Shown here in pieces: positions 39,571 to 52,573 of a DNA stretch of 64,000 nt. The position numbers and the translations under genes were made by a program. Numbering within the stretch: position 1 is the stretch's first letter; every line of letters starts with the position of its first letter. The DNA comes from Branchiostoma floridae (lineage: Eukaryota > Chordata > Leptocardii > Amphioxiformes > Branchiostomatidae), in assembly GCF_000003815.2 (NCBI RefSeq), contig NC_049990.1, positions 4,403,803 through 4,467,802 of the forward strand, read 5' to 3'. The notes beneath the pieces were generated by a model. It did no database searches and was not told the DNA's origin. It saw only the letters and a program-made list of their open reading frames with translations.

Positions 39571-39863
39571 GTATATTTCTGCTGTGTCAGTCCGGTCGCT
39601 AGTTCAGGCTTATATAGGGCTCACCACGGGGGAACATCCGTCTTATTCTGATAGGACCTGCAATAAGGGGTGATTATGCCAATTTTTGTATGGCTTTTAT
39701 TTTATTTTTATGTATCTTTTTTTTCTAATATAAAAGGTTGTATATTTCTGCTGTGTCAGTCCGGTCGCTAGTTCAGGCTTATATAGGGCTCACCACGGGG
39801 GAACATCCGTCTTATTCTGATAGGACCGGCAATAAGGGGTGATTATGCCAATTTTTGTATGGC
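39571..39863. repeat. near-identical 124-bp direct repeat pair
   Basis: 39571-39694 and 39740-39863 differ at about one base; the unit contains GGCTCACCACGGGGGAACAT. The spacer is 45 bp of T-rich sequence. The lack of divergence implies a recent event. Confidence 0.9.
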
Positions 39864-41159
39864 CTTTACTTGCAACCTTTTGATATAGCATCAAGCATCG
39901 GTACTGCAATATCTGACAAGCTTTCGTGTGGTGAAATTTATCCCAGACTTGATTTAGAAAATCAAATCATATTACTGGATCTTCCTAAGATAAATCTTAC
40001 TTGTTACCATTTCAAGATTTTTTCCTTATTTTTAAGATAAGAACTTATATGGAAGTAAGCAACAAATACAATTGAACACCATAGAACCAGTAATAATATA
40101 ATATATATCTTATCAAAAGTCATGCTTTGTAAATACCTTTGTCTCCTTATCACTATGGCAACTGTTTTGCATATGGCGTATATCCTCGTCATCATCATCC
40201 CAATACTGTTATCTAGTATTTGGATTTTTTTAGCCTGCTAGAATGAAGGCATTAGACTATTAATTGAAAGCTGTTTAGCAGTGGAAGAAAAGTAGTTGTT
40301 TACACAATGTACATGTACTTAGTTGTAAAGTAAACCTAATCATTGTTTTTTTATTGATTTTTTTCAATCTCCCCCAAACAGGTGGTTCAATCAATATTTG
40401 AGATTTGTTTATCATTCTAAATATAGACTTGAACAATCTGTTTCTGTGGAATGAGAAACAAATTGTAGTAAAAAGTTATTCTTAACTGTTTTATTTTAAT
40501 TCTAAATAGCTGTCTAGAATGAATTCAAATGCAGTATCACTTAAGCAATCTGCATGTCAAAAATTGTGATGATCCATTTATCGGATCCCCTCTCGAGTTA
40601 TTCTGTTTCAAAGACTGAAACTAAACTAGCTCCTGTAGTTCCGAAAAAAGCTTCTAGGTGGCCGAAACCTACTTACTCTCTGCCTCAAGAGCTACATCAG
40701 TACATGTATCTACCATTCAAAAATCACAGCCGTAGCAATTGTCCAGAACTTGACATATCCCACTGCAGTACCATAAAAAGATGCTAGGGTGTCCAAAATC
40801 TAAATGTTTTCAGGTCTTGTCAAAACTTACCCACATAATAAATACCAATACAATCCATCCAGGTGATTTTGAGTCTTCTTCTGATGCTGGTCTTCTACAT
40901 ACAAATATACAAACAAATGCTACCAAAAACATAACCTTCTTGTTGAAGGTACTTAATAAGTGGAATGCATTGGTAGGGACGAAATGCTGTTCCCCATAGG
41001 AGACGTATGCAGGAAAGTTAATGTAAAGCTCTGATTGCAGTCAGAGTTCTGAATCACTGGTTTTTATGAGTGGAAGGGCCCCTCATCATCATACACTAAT
41101 CATAAGATCAACATCAGGACACGCTTTGGCACCTGATGGCTGCCCATAAAAACGGGAAA

Positions 41160-41410
41160 GAAATTACTTCACGAGGTAGTGTTAATTTCTGTCTAGAAAA
41201 TTCGAGGAAAAAACGCATTTTCTAAACAGAGGCTATGGGTTTAGGTTTTCAGCATCTTTATTGGGCTTTCTCTTCTGTCAGGTATTTTGTCTACTCAGCA
41301 GCCAAAAGTAAACCTGACAAATAAGTGGAAACCAATGGAAATGGAGAGAAATTACTTCACGAGGCAACGCTAATTTCTGTCTAGAAAAATCGAGGAAAAA
41401 CGGTATTCTT
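41160..41410. repeat. two-copy repeat GAAATTACTTCACGAGG
   Basis: GAAATTACTTCACGAGG followed by TAATTTCTGTCTAGAAAA and TCGAGGAAAAA occurs at 41160-41215 and 41346-41400. Confidence 0.8.
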
Positions 41411-41458
41411 TGTTACCTACTAGTATATGTAAAGACACTTTGTAAAGAACCTTGTGCA

Positions 41459-41785
41459 CTTCTGCTTCAGTCTATATTTAGCATATGATGAATATTAATA
41501 CAGTATTAGATATGTTATCAGTGGGGTTAAGCATCCTTTATCGTTTTGATATCATAAGATTCAGCATCTGACTGCAGCAAAGACACATGTAAATTACCTT
41601 TACTTTAAAGTAAAGCATTTCTACTTCTGCTTCTATATTTAGCATATGATAAATATTGATATTAGATATGTTATCAGTATAGGGTTAAGTATCATTTTTA
41701 TATCATAAGATTCAGCATCTGATTGCAGTAAAGACACATGTAAATTACTGTTACTTTAAAATTAAGCAGTTCTACTTCTCCTGCT
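41459..41785. repeat. two-copy tandem duplication, about 165 bp
   Basis: TATATTTAGCATATGAT.AATATT, GATATGTTATCAGT and ATAAGATTCAGCATCTGA.TGCAG recur in the same order in the two halves. Confidence 0.85.
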
Positions 41786-41789
41786 TTCT

Positions 41790-42120
41790 TGAAATCCTTG
41801 TTGACGACCGTCCCGCGGGGCCTGACTAATCAATCCACTTCCCCCCATCTCCTGCCTGGAAGGGTTGTTGGAAAGCCATCACTGCAGCTCAGATTTGATC
41901 ATATCTGGCCCTAATACAATCCGCGATCATTCACTGCACATAATAACACGGGACGGCCCCTACGGAATACGCCCTCATTTGCATAGATTTGGAAAAAGGG
42001 ATGAGGATGACTGGATGCCTTCCGGAGCACTGCCGTTGCCCGGGGTTACCGACTGTGGAATGCGCCCTTATTTGCATATTTAGAATTAAGCACACCGGAG
42101 AGCGTCCTCCCTACATTTTT
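41790..42120. promoter_or_regulatory. candidate regulatory stretch with two octamer motifs
   Basis: A unique, GC-richer block in otherwise AT-rich, repeat-rich DNA. ATTTGCAT, the POU/Oct octamer, occurs twice about 93 bp apart (near 41979 and 42072), each next to a similar GGAAT.CGCCCT.. context. No open frame is convincing. Function is inference only. Confidence 0.3.
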
Positions 42121-42518
42121 GTGTCCAATTCTCTTGCAAATAAAATCAGTAATTTCCATTTGTTCTCAAGCTACTTTTCCATTTATATTTTACATATTAT
42201 TGTACTATGGAAAACAATCATCATAATGTTTTTAGAAATTATCAATTAGATTATTTCTATTTTTAGAAAAGAGTACACATTTATGCCAATAAATATTTTA
42301 CTCACATAGTCTCATTTTGTTGTTCTCGCCTTTTGTTTTATAATATATGAAGAATATAAATCAGATGAAATCAATGCAGTTGCCCGGGGATATGGCCCCC
42401 GTGGTTAATGACTTTCCTCATGGGAATTGACGTGAGGATGAAAAATATTCCCTGGCCGACCACATGGAGTGTTCCAGAAATATCCCTGCTTTACATGCAT
42501 AGCTAACACGTAGCAATA

Positions 42519-42780
42519 GCAGCTTCCAAAAATTGCTGAAGGAATTCTTTTGGATTCCTTAACTGCAGCACCCGTTTGTGTCATAGAATTTGTTAGCGAA
42601 GCTTCGCGATCTCATTTTACTGTCGTCTGGCTTGAAAGATATAGTGGAGACTTGCCATTTGCTGGGGTGCAGCTTTCAAAAATTGCTGAAGGAATTTCTT
42701 GGATTCGTGAACTTCAACAGCCGCTTGTGTCATAGAATTGGTCTGCGCGATCCTGTGAACTGTCCTCTGGCTTGTAACAT
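42519..42780. repeat. two-copy tandem duplication, about 151 bp
   Basis: CAGCTT.CAAAAATTGCTGAAGGAATT and CTTGTGTCATAGAATT recur 151 bp apart. Confidence 0.8.
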
Positions 42781-43014
42781 CGCCACTTTGACCAGCCGTG
42801 GCTTGATGTTGTAACGGCTGTTGCCATTTGCCGGGGCGCGTGTGTATCGGGGAGGCAGCGGCGTTCACCTTCTGTATTGAACTCAGACAGTGCCAGGGAT
42901 GGTGCTGCAATTTTCTAGCTGAGTGGGAATAATAGAGGGAGAGATGGTGCCCGGTCTGTTGGAGCTGTCTGTCTGTCAGCAGGCTGATGGATTGCTGTCT
43001 GTAAGGTGGGTCTC

Positions 43015-43800
43015 ATCGTGTATTTCTGGGTGGAATTCTTTTATCATTATTTCTATGTAACAAAGGATTTTTATTTTACAGTCACTGTATTATTAGATAA
43101 AACCTTACATAGAAATACAACAGCAAAATCTGAAGTGCTCAGAAGTTAGTTATAGGTATCACACAGGACATCAAGCATTGTGGTGTTTTTTTGTCCTTAT
43201 GTATTTCTTTTTGGAATTTTTTAAAATCAGTATCTACCTGACAAAGGAGTAGACAATTTCATTGGGTAAAACCTTTCCCTGAAATATAACAGGGAAATCA
43301 CAGGGAAAGTACAATTGTAGGTATCATGCTCAAGAATTGTGGTGTTTTTTTTCCTGTCTTTTTATACTGCTGTTAGATTTTGATTCTTATTATAGGTGCC
43401 TATTTAACAAAGGAGTAGACAGTTTTATTAGATAAAACCTTACCCAGAAATATGACAGCAGAATCCTGAAGTGCTCAGTTGTAGCACACCAGTCCAAACC
43501 ATAACCATTAAGACAGGAAGGTGGGAATTCATTATTTTCTCCATGTGTAATTTGTTAATTGTGGAGACAGTACAAAAGAGAAATCTAATGCGTTATGTGA
43601 AGCTGTAGGAACCACAATGCTTTCATTTTCTACATTGGACTGCTTGTTCCATACCTTTTGTGCAACAATATGTATTTGAGACCAGTCCAGACTATGTTAT
43701 GGTAATTATTATGGCCACCGTACAAAGGAATTAGGTATAGGATGTAAAACGTCATAGACTGTTACCCCCAAATATAACAATGGAATCATCTAATATTCAC
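43015..43800. repeat. decayed tandem array, about 150-170 bp units
   Basis: AACAAAGGAGTAGACA.TTT.ATT and GATAAAACCTTAC..AGAAATA recur at about 43060, 43230, 43400 and weakly 43720. Confidence 0.7.
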
Positions 43801-46159
43801 ACTGCTTTAGCTTTTGATAGTGTTGTCTAATAATTGTTATGTCAAGCAGTGTTCTCTTTTTTAGACTTGTTCTTCTATTTTTGTAAATTTCTTGACCTTT
43901 TGTCCAACAACGTTTTATATAAAATAGTCCAAAACTATAACCATCAAACTGCACATTCATATATACAGAGAATTGTGTGTGTGTGTAGCAGCACTAGCCT
44001 AACAAAGGCTTTGTCCTCCCTGTCCTGAGGCCACCTACACACCTCTGTGTATTCCCAGAGTGCATCTATCTTCAGCTAGCAGATTTGCTCTTGCCGTAGT
44101 GCTGAAACTCTGACTGTTGTTACAGTCACTTAGCCCTGACCTCAACCTGGAATATAGCACTACTAATTCTATACCATGGCTGTTATTACCCCCATAATTG
44201 TTCCCTGCATGTGAGTTTATGTGTTTGGGGCTTTGTGTTTGCCCCCTTTTTGTTGGTTTACAAGTGGAAATCACACCCATGGTATTTGCCAGACCTACAG
44301 AGGTATAAAAATGGATTTTCGTTAACATAATGTGATGGTGATAAAAAGGAGACCAACCAATTCTACTGCAGATGAGAATGCACATAAAAATGCTATTATT
44401 ATTTACATTGTTGATGCATTTCTATTTTGATGCAGATCGTGTAATTTGGCCTGAGGCGCAATGTTCATGGCTTAATAATGGTTTTACTCTAAAGTTGTAT
44501 GAATAATGATATAAAAGGGAGACCAGTTCTGATTCATATGAAAAAAGCACACAATGCAATCATTTACACGGCTTAGATTTTTTCCTTTTCTGATGCAGAT
44601 GTTAAAGGTGTAAAATAGCCTTGTTTTACAGTAATTTCATGATTCAAATATTGACTGATTTTGGTGCATATGAGAGGCCTCATTTACAAAGAATTGTATA
44701 GAAAAAATACAAACTACTTATTTTTTCCTACTTAGATGATGATGTAATCTATCCTAATGTTCATCTCATATTCATTACACCGGAACAGAAAGCGGGATCT
44801 GTTGTTCTGCTTGCTTGCATGCTGGCCATAGAATTTATTCATAATCTCAGCTATTTGATAGTACGTTGTCATGCATGGCTTCCAGGCATACCATGTCTAT
44901 TCTTTATGGAGGGAAAATGGTGCTAAATTATTCAAAGGCACTTTTGGAAGGTGTGACTGCATTTTCTGGCCCCATGGTTATTGTCCCAGTTTTTGCTTGT
45001 AACTTTGTATATGTTGATATGAGTATATAGGTCAGTGGTTTAAGTTGGTATGTTGGGATTGAAATTCAAAGTGTAAAACTCATGTATTTGAGAGTCTAAG
45101 AGGGGAAAGTTGAGTTCTATGTACAGTTTTGTTTTCTGATTGTGTACAGTAGTGAAATCTGTCATATGCTATATATCATGTGACCTAGCTTATCTAGTAA
45201 AAATATTTTTGTTACAAATTCGAAACTCTGTGGTAATAGTAATAATAGTGCTTGATTTATACTTTTTGACACCTTTAATTTTGTACCATTAAAATTTGTT
45301 CAGAGGTTACAATACAAATTTGCCTAGCGTTTACTGCAAAATTATGTTCATTAAGTTTTTCAATACTGTAATAGAGCTTGATAAACAGATTTTGACAGTC
45401 TAGATTGTTACTTTATTGAGTAAACTTTTTTTTTTATGTAGGACTCTGAAGAAGGTATCTTGCATTGTGTGGACATGCACTTTTATGGTATCGAAAATTC
45501 CAGGCTTGAGACAAAGATACTATTATTATGAATCGGGTTCAAGTATTATGTATGTGTCATAAGATGGGTATAGGTATTTGTACATCTAGTATTTGCCAGT
45601 ACATACATGTACATGTGTGTGTCATTGGATGGGTATGTGTACATCTAGTATTTGCCAGCACATCGGGACCCCCCCTCCCCCTTTGGGACTATATCTACAT
45701 AGCATGACATGTAACACATTAGGCAAGATCTGTACATTTGTGTCAAATAATCGTACTGCATTACTATGCATTGCTTTTTTAGCATGGGAATAGACTTATC
45801 ATGCACTAGAAACAACTACTTAAAAGAACGGACGAAAGAAAATGTTACCTAAGGTCACACCAAATTCATTTGCTGCTTCTTGGACTTTTTCAGAAAAAAA
45901 TTGGACTAGCAGGTAAAAAAAAGTAAATTTTTTCAGAAGGTCTGGGGTGAAGATATATGGCTTAAATAACACAAAGATACAGCAGCCCAAGGAGTTTAAT
46001 GGTACGTTTTATGCAATTAATCCCTTCCTTTGATTTGGTATTTATGCTCCGAATAAAAGGCATTGTTTTTAGACTGAAATTATGTGTATGTGGCTCTGAT
46101 TGGCAATATTTACATGTTTGTGAACAAAAATCTTTTCTCGGGAATTCAATTTTTTTTTT
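43801..46159. other. AT-rich stretch without recognised feature
   Basis: Only short open frames and short T-rich or TG-rich runs. No exon, transposon end or RNA gene recognised. Confidence 0.4.
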
Positions 46160-46163
46160 TTAA

Positions 46164-47123
46164 CCCTCAAACCACCGTATGGGGTCAAAACTGACCCCAG
46201 GCGTATATCAATGTGTGCTATTATGGCATTTCTGGTCGAAAACAAATTTCCTTTTAGGAGTTTGTTTGTATATATGCCCTAAAACTGTTTATACATTTTT
46301 ACCGAGATTGGCTAATTTTTGATTAAGTTATCCTCGAAAGTTTATGCATGGTCCAGTGGGGTCAAAACTGACCCCAGAATTTTTTAAACAAACATTTGCG
46401 ACCCACACCAAAACTACTTATTGTAGGATCACGAAATTTTCAGAGAATGATGTACATGTAAGCCAACATTATTGTAACAACTTTTGTGCCATTATCATAT
46501 TATATGACGACATTATGACGTCATCTAGGTAATATCGGCCGCCATCTTGGATTTTGACTGATGACGTCATCAAATTAGCAAAATCATGAATATTGAGTCA
46601 TGAAATTTACGTTGAATTTCATAAGATGTGATAAACAACTGTTTTTTGCCAATAAAACCTTAAACTTAATTGTTTAATACAAAATTAGAAAATTTCGTAA
46701 TAAATATGTCTGTCAGAATTCCGTTGCCATGGCAACATGAAAAATGATGAACATACTTCGTTCACTGAAAATGTTTGGTATCAACATTTTCTAAAAACTT
46801 ACTAAGTTTAGTGGCCCTAGCATAAGCCATTCAGGCACTATACGGCATTGAAGTTGGTACAGGCATCAAAAACCTCCTTCCTGGTCTGAATAGAGTTGGT
46901 GCAAAATGTAGTCCATATGATCTTTTGCATAAATTATGATAATGAGCTAGAATTATTCTCACCTAATCATGTCAGACTGTCACACATAGATTAATGAAAC
47001 TATACGTATATACAAATCACTAAAAGAGTCACACAAAAAACTGTATTTGTACAAAACGTTTTGGGGTCAGTTTTGACCCCATACGGTAATCTACGTCACA
47101 AAAAAGCTACGGTGGTTTGAGGG
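46164..47123. mobile_element. piggyBac-type non-autonomous transposon, 960 bp
   Basis: Perfect 16-bp inverted ends CCCTCAAACCACCGTA (46164-46179) and TACGGTGGTTTGAGGG (47108-47123) are flanked on both sides by TTAA (46160-46163 and 47124-47127). TTAA plus CCC..GGG ends is the piggyBac hallmark. The palindrome-like GGGGTCAAAACTGACCCC occurs near both ends and once inside (about 46358). No transposase frame is present. Confidence 0.88.
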
Positions 47124-47572
47124 TTAAATAAAAAACAAATGGACGGGCAAATCTGAGAAGCAACAAATAACATTGGTGTGGTCTAAACTAACAGTTGTTA
47201 TTATTGATGTTCTGTTTGAACATTTCCCTGCTGTAAATTTACCGGCCTGGCTAAGAGCAAGATGAGGCACAAAGCAGCAGTTAAAATGCACAATTCCAGC
47301 CGTGCCAGATTGATAGGTTTTTCCTCACCCAGCTCTCTCGGTAAATGTACATGATATTGAGTGGAGCAGCGCAAGTGTTCACAGAAGTGTGGTATATAGA
47401 GGGGGAAGAGAAGTGATGGGCACTTAGTCAACTCAGGCGTACAAACTTCGCAGGAGAGGAGGTGTCCATCCATGACAGGCAATTTCGGGGGTAAGAATTA
47501 TGATAGGCCCTCTTTCCACTAGCTGGTGTTTGCTGAGTTACTGTACGGAGACCAAAATTTCCCTTTCAACAA

Positions 47573-47825
47573 CCGGTGCAATGGCCGAGTGGGTAGAGTG
47601 TTTGAGTTTGATCCCTGGCCGAGTTATACCAAAGACTTTAAAATTGGTACATGCTGCTTTCTCTGCTTAGCACTCAGCATTCGGAAAAGAGTATGGAAGT
47701 TGAACACACCCCACTACCAGTGGAATTGCCTCCTGCTGTAGTGATTGCACAAAGCTGTGTGGCCCCGGGCCACTGAGACAGTGATAGGCACCATCCTATG
47801 CACCATCAGGCATAGGTATTTGTTT
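47573..47825 (+). mobile_element. tRNA-derived SINE, copy 1
   Basis: The tRNA-like head GGTGCAATGGCCGAGTGGGTAGAGT (A box) and GAGTTTGATCCCT (B box-like) is followed by a body with ATGCTGCTTTCTC, AGAGTATGGAA.TTGAACACAC, GTAGTGATTGCACAAA.CTGTGTGGCCC and CCATCAGGC. The same order occurs at 57065-57353. Confidence 0.8.
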
Positions 47826-48109
47826 GGCATATGTATATCTTACATGTAGTAAGATGGAAAATATTGTTCATGAAACCTAGAAGTAGATATGTTGATGCCA
47901 ATCTTCTTGCATGTATTTATGGAACCATTGACAATACAAAAGAGTATAATGTTGCATCTTTGCTTGAGGGCATTTTATGATGCTATGTCCATTAATGGCA
48001 ATGTCTTGGAGTAAAGCACTGTAAAGAAGAAGTGGAGCATGAAGAAAATGTAATCATGGTTTGATCAATAGTTTCCCACTGTTTGTACTGCAAGTGATTT
48101 GCCTGGACT

Positions 48110-48440
48110 GTAGGGGTGGGTACCGGTACAGGAAAATTCAGATACAGGTACAGTCCCGGTCCAGAGGAATATCCAACGTCCACTTGCGTTGTAAAATCCC
48201 ATCCGAGTCATGTAAACAGCCTCAGATTAGACCAAGTTTGACTGTAGAAGCTCAGTAAAACTGCTTCACTCTTTTTATTTTGTTGGCCCCTTAAGCCCTA
48301 AAACATGTGAAAGCTTGCCAGTATGCCAGCTTGCTGTTCACTTTTGAATGGGTCCAACATCCGGTCTACTGATTTTTTAGGCCTGTTTTCTGGACCGGTC
48401 TAACAAGAAAATGCATTTTTGTACACCATACCGGTATGTA
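48110..48440. repeat. dispersed repeat with TACCGGTAC core, copy 2
   Basis: TAGGGGTGGGTACCGGTACAG, CCGGTCCAGAGGA and AACATCCGGTCTACTGA parallel 5341-5700. Confidence 0.6.
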
Positions 48441-49298
48441 TCCTTACTGGACTGTAATCTCAACTGTTCTCTGGTGGGACATGCTTTGCAGTCTCAGTCC
48501 AGGGGGAGGATGACTCACAAGATATTTGCATAGAAGATTTGTCAAGCGTAGAAAAGGAACGGAAATTTAAGTTTTTATGTGGCATTTGGGAGTTCCTAGG
48601 TTTGAATATTGATGATAGCAAAGTTTGTTATCATCAGGAAATTAATTCGCATGTATGCCATGGGTATATTCAATAAAAGTGATTCTATTCGATCTTTACA
48701 CTGTATTTTGGCACCAAATTTGAAATTCAATTGGCTATATGGGGCTATGCAGCTGGGAAAGGTTTAAGTTGTGTTTTGCATGCCTTTGTTGCAGTGTTTT
48801 TATCACAGCTTAACATATAACATGGTGCTTAGCTGCCGTATCCTCATGTTTTACTTTTAGTACTATCTCAGTGCTGTTTTGATGCCTGTACTCAAAGCTA
48901 GACATTGTGTCCCTCAGGAAGTCACTTTTGTTGTACTTTCCTCCCTCCACCCATGTGTGAAAAAACTTAAAAAGGGAACCTGAGTCCTGACTTCAGTTGG
49001 AAAGGTAAAAGACTGTGGAAGGAGAGGGATGGGCTCCGCCTTCCAATACTGTACCCTAGACACAGTGGATTAACAAACTGCTGCTCCTACGGCCACGAAA
49101 AGACTATAACTCATGAGACCTTTACCTTTCTAGTGTCCTTAAGATCAACTCTGTTTCTTTCGTTACAGCTATATTTGTACTTGTTAGAGAACTGTTATGA
49201 AATCGCTAGGCTGAGCATTTGAGCATTTGAATGGGAAAATTGGCAGGGTTTCTCAGGCCACTTCTTCTGCTTTGCTTCACAGTGATCCCTTTCTGGTG

Positions 49299-50560
49299 CC
49301 AGAAATAGCCAAACATGAACGGGTAGCTTTTTATACTGCCTCAAAATAGTCAGCCTTAACACGGTTGTTAGATTTACTTAGAAAGTAACCCCACGAAGAC
49401 CTCAAGCGGTCATGGACGTTTTAATGATCTCAATGGAACAAACCGTACAGTCAGTACTCTGAAGACCAGAAAAAAACACATGAACAGGCAACTTTTTATA
49501 CTGCCTCAAAATAGACATCCTTGACAAGTTTAATAGATTTTCTTGAAAAGTGACCCCACGAAGACCTCAAGCAGTCATGGACATTTTAATGATCTCAATG
49601 GAACAAACCGTACAGTTAGTACTTTGAAGACCAGAAAAAAACACATGAACAGGCAACTTTTTATACTGCCTCAAAATAGACAACCTTAACAAGGTTGATA
49701 GATTTTCTTCAAAAGTGACCCCACTAACTGACTGAGCCTCAAGCGGTCATGGACATTTTAATGATTCAAGTGGTACAAACAGTACATGTATTAGTCAGTG
49801 CTCTGAAGACCAGAAATAGCCAAATATGAACAGGCAATTTTTTATACTGCCTCAAAATAGTAGTCCTTAACAAGGTTGATAGATTTTCTTCAAAAGTGAC
49901 CCCACTAACTGACTAAGCCTCAAGCGGTCATGGACGTTTTAATGATTCAAGTGGTACAAACCATACATGTATGAGTCAGTGCTCTGAAGACCAGAAAAAG
50001 CAAACATGAACAGGCAACTTTTTATACCGACTCAAAATAGACATCCTTAACAAGGTTGTTAGACTTACTTAGAAAGTAACCCCACGAAGACCTCAAGAAG
50101 TCATGGGCGTTTTAATGATCTCAGTGGTACAAACCATACATGTACGAGTCAGTACTCTGAAGACCAGAAATAGCCAAACACTAACGGGCAACTTTTTGTA
50201 CTGCCTCAAAATAGTCTTGAAACCTTGACAAGTGACCCTACGAAGACCTCAAACGGTCATGGAAATTTTAATGAATTTGAAAGTTTATTTTCAAGTTCAT
50301 GCCCAATAAAGTCAAAGTCAACATAGGGAACATACATATGACAGTGGATAGTGATAAATATTATTGTAAAAAGAGACTACTCAAATACTAGTGTTGGCTA
50401 TATCTACACAGGTTGGGTTTGACTTCTTTTTGGGAAGCAGAGGAAGATGCTAATGATCCCAGTTATACAAATTATACATGTATGAGTCAGTGATCTGGAG
50501 GGCACTCAAACAACTTATATAACTCTGTCAAGCACCACTTCAGCCTGTTGAGGATGGTTC
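49299..50560. repeat. satellite-like array, about 165-180 bp units
   Basis: Units with CCAGAAA.A..CAAACATGAACAGGCA, CTTTTTATACTGCCTCAAAATAG, GACCTCAAGCGGTCATGGAC and TTTTAATGAT start at about 49299, 49466, 49631, 49810, 49991 and 50164. The last unit is split by a LINE fragment and resumes at 50451. Confidence 0.9.
50275..50450 (-). mobile_element. LINE fragment, family D, copy 3, with 6-bp target duplication
   Basis: The 3' end GGGCATGAACTTGAAAATAAA and the AAACCCAACCTG segment match copies at 9512 and 10625. It interrupts the sixth satellite unit: TAATGA ends the left half (50269-50274) and begins the right half (50451-50456). About 176 bp, strongly 5'-truncated. Confidence 0.75.
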
Positions 50561-52538
50561 TTTCAGCCTCTCAACCCCCAGGATTATGATATACAAAGCC
50601 ACTTAGAATGTGATATCGTAGCTTCCTGTTCTTCTTTGTGCCATCGTAAGCACATCCTGTTCTTTCAAATAGTAGGACACTGAACAAGCCACTAGAATGG
50701 AGTACTAGTAGTTAAAAATTGATAGCGGAGCCACTCTCAGTGGGATGGCACGTGTTTGTTTATATATTGTACTAGTACTTGACAATGTGTATATATTACT
50801 ACTAATTCATTGTCTAGCACTTTTGTAGGTATTGTCCAATACTTCTGTAGGTAATGTAAAGTCTGTAAATATTAAGATGCTTGACTTGACCTTGAGGTGG
50901 TTTTCTTTTCACAATGACCCTTCCACAACAAACTCCCTATACTGTAAATATATCTTTCCAACTGTACTACAGATTTGTTTCATGTCAAAAGATTAAAACA
51001 ACACAAAAACATCCTTCCTCCATCTGTGACAAAATTAAGGCCCCTTTAATTTTGCAATTATATTTTTCATACATCACAAAATTCTCTTACAAAAACCTGT
51101 CTGCTATTGTTATTGTATCAACAGCATGAAAACTTACAGATACCTTGACGAATGTGTATTCTTGCTCTACCTAATATTGGTAGGCAGCTCCTGAAGTTGA
51201 AGTTCAACGTCCTCCTGTTTCATTACATCCTGTCATTATTGCCAAGGCCACTCATCTGTAATAGCTACAAGCTAGTCAGGCTTGGCTTTATGTGATGGAG
51301 GCAGACCAATAAATAAAAAGAAGGACACTGGGATCCAGAAATTTATTTTCAGTTCCTAATCTTAGTTTCTTACCTTACCTTATCTGCTGCAATGATACTG
51401 CTGAGATATGGTCATGGGACTGAATTTCTCATTGGCAATAGATTGCTTTGTCTGGTTTAGAATCACCACCTGCATACATATTTTGTGTGTAGGAAAGCAT
51501 AGATGAAATTGGAGCTGTGCAGGTATTTTTGATATTTGCTTGCATCTTGTCTGCACTGGTCCATGTACTGGGTATATATAGGTTAGTGTAGGTAAAATTG
51601 CAGTTTTGCAGGTATTTTTAATGTTTACCTGCACCTTACCTGCACTATACTTCCCAATATTTCCAGTAAAGCGCTGATATGTAAGGAATAGAATAGTCTC
51701 TGTAGAGAAGACTAATATATTTCCATTTTAATCCAAACTTTCTGACATGAAGACTATTTCATGTCAGAATGGTACAGGTATAAATTTGTCTTGTGCAAAC
51801 AGTTATGTTATCATGGAAGCTTATCTGTGTTGGTAGTAATCATATTACAATGCTAACCTTTCTTCCAACACAAAAGTCTAGTACACACGGATCAAATTTT
51901 CAACGACCACTGTCGTCTTCTTCAGGATCAATACTGATGACCAATCTTCAGAACGTAAACTCACGAGAGTTAGTAAGTTTGAATGTTATTTTCACCGAAA
52001 AATAATCCCCAAAAGAGGAATTTTGAGCCGTGGCTTCGATTTCTCCATGTCATTGGTGTAATTTCCCCATTAGGCGACAGAGGTCAGTCCTGTGTTGGGA
52101 TCCTGCCATGCTGTTCGATCTCCGAACACCACCATAATCCAGTCTCTCATTCCCTTACTGGCCTCCGGAGAAATCACGTTAAGACGGCATGATTGGCGCA
52201 GGATTGGGCCGAGACGAGTGTAGTACACGGTTTACATGGGAATGGCGGCCGTAATTCTTGAATTAGACGTCAACGCAGACATTTTGTAAGCCCCAGAGGG
52301 TGACCCACTGTAGGTAAGCCATTTTGCTCTGGTACTGTCAGAAGCAGAGGGACAGAGTTATGCTGGTTTAGCTACGTTTTCTTGTCTTGTAAAGAAGATG
52401 ATGCAACTGTTATCCTTCTTGGGAGTGAGAAATTCTTGAGTGAGGAGTTGTTTAATGAAGGTGTGCTGCTGGTGTATAAGGTAAAGTCTATGAAGGTTGT
52501 ATGTGTATGAAAGTGTGTCTGTGTTTTTAGTTGTCTGT

Positions 52539-52539
<1 letters not shown>
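50561..52539. other. non-coding stretch, one GC-richer block
   Basis: No exon recognised. 51960-52310 is unique and GC-richer than its surroundings and may be regulatory or an unrecognised exon; I cannot decide from sequence alone. Confidence 0.35.

Positions 52540-52570
<31 letters not shown>
52540..52570. repeat. (GT)n microsatellite
   Basis: Pure GT run of about 30 bases. Confidence 0.95.

Positions 52571-52573
<3 letters not shown>

Noticed and set aside
44035-44385. 116-codon minus-strand open frame
   Set aside because: No domain, no coding-like composition and no neighbouring exons; most likely chance.
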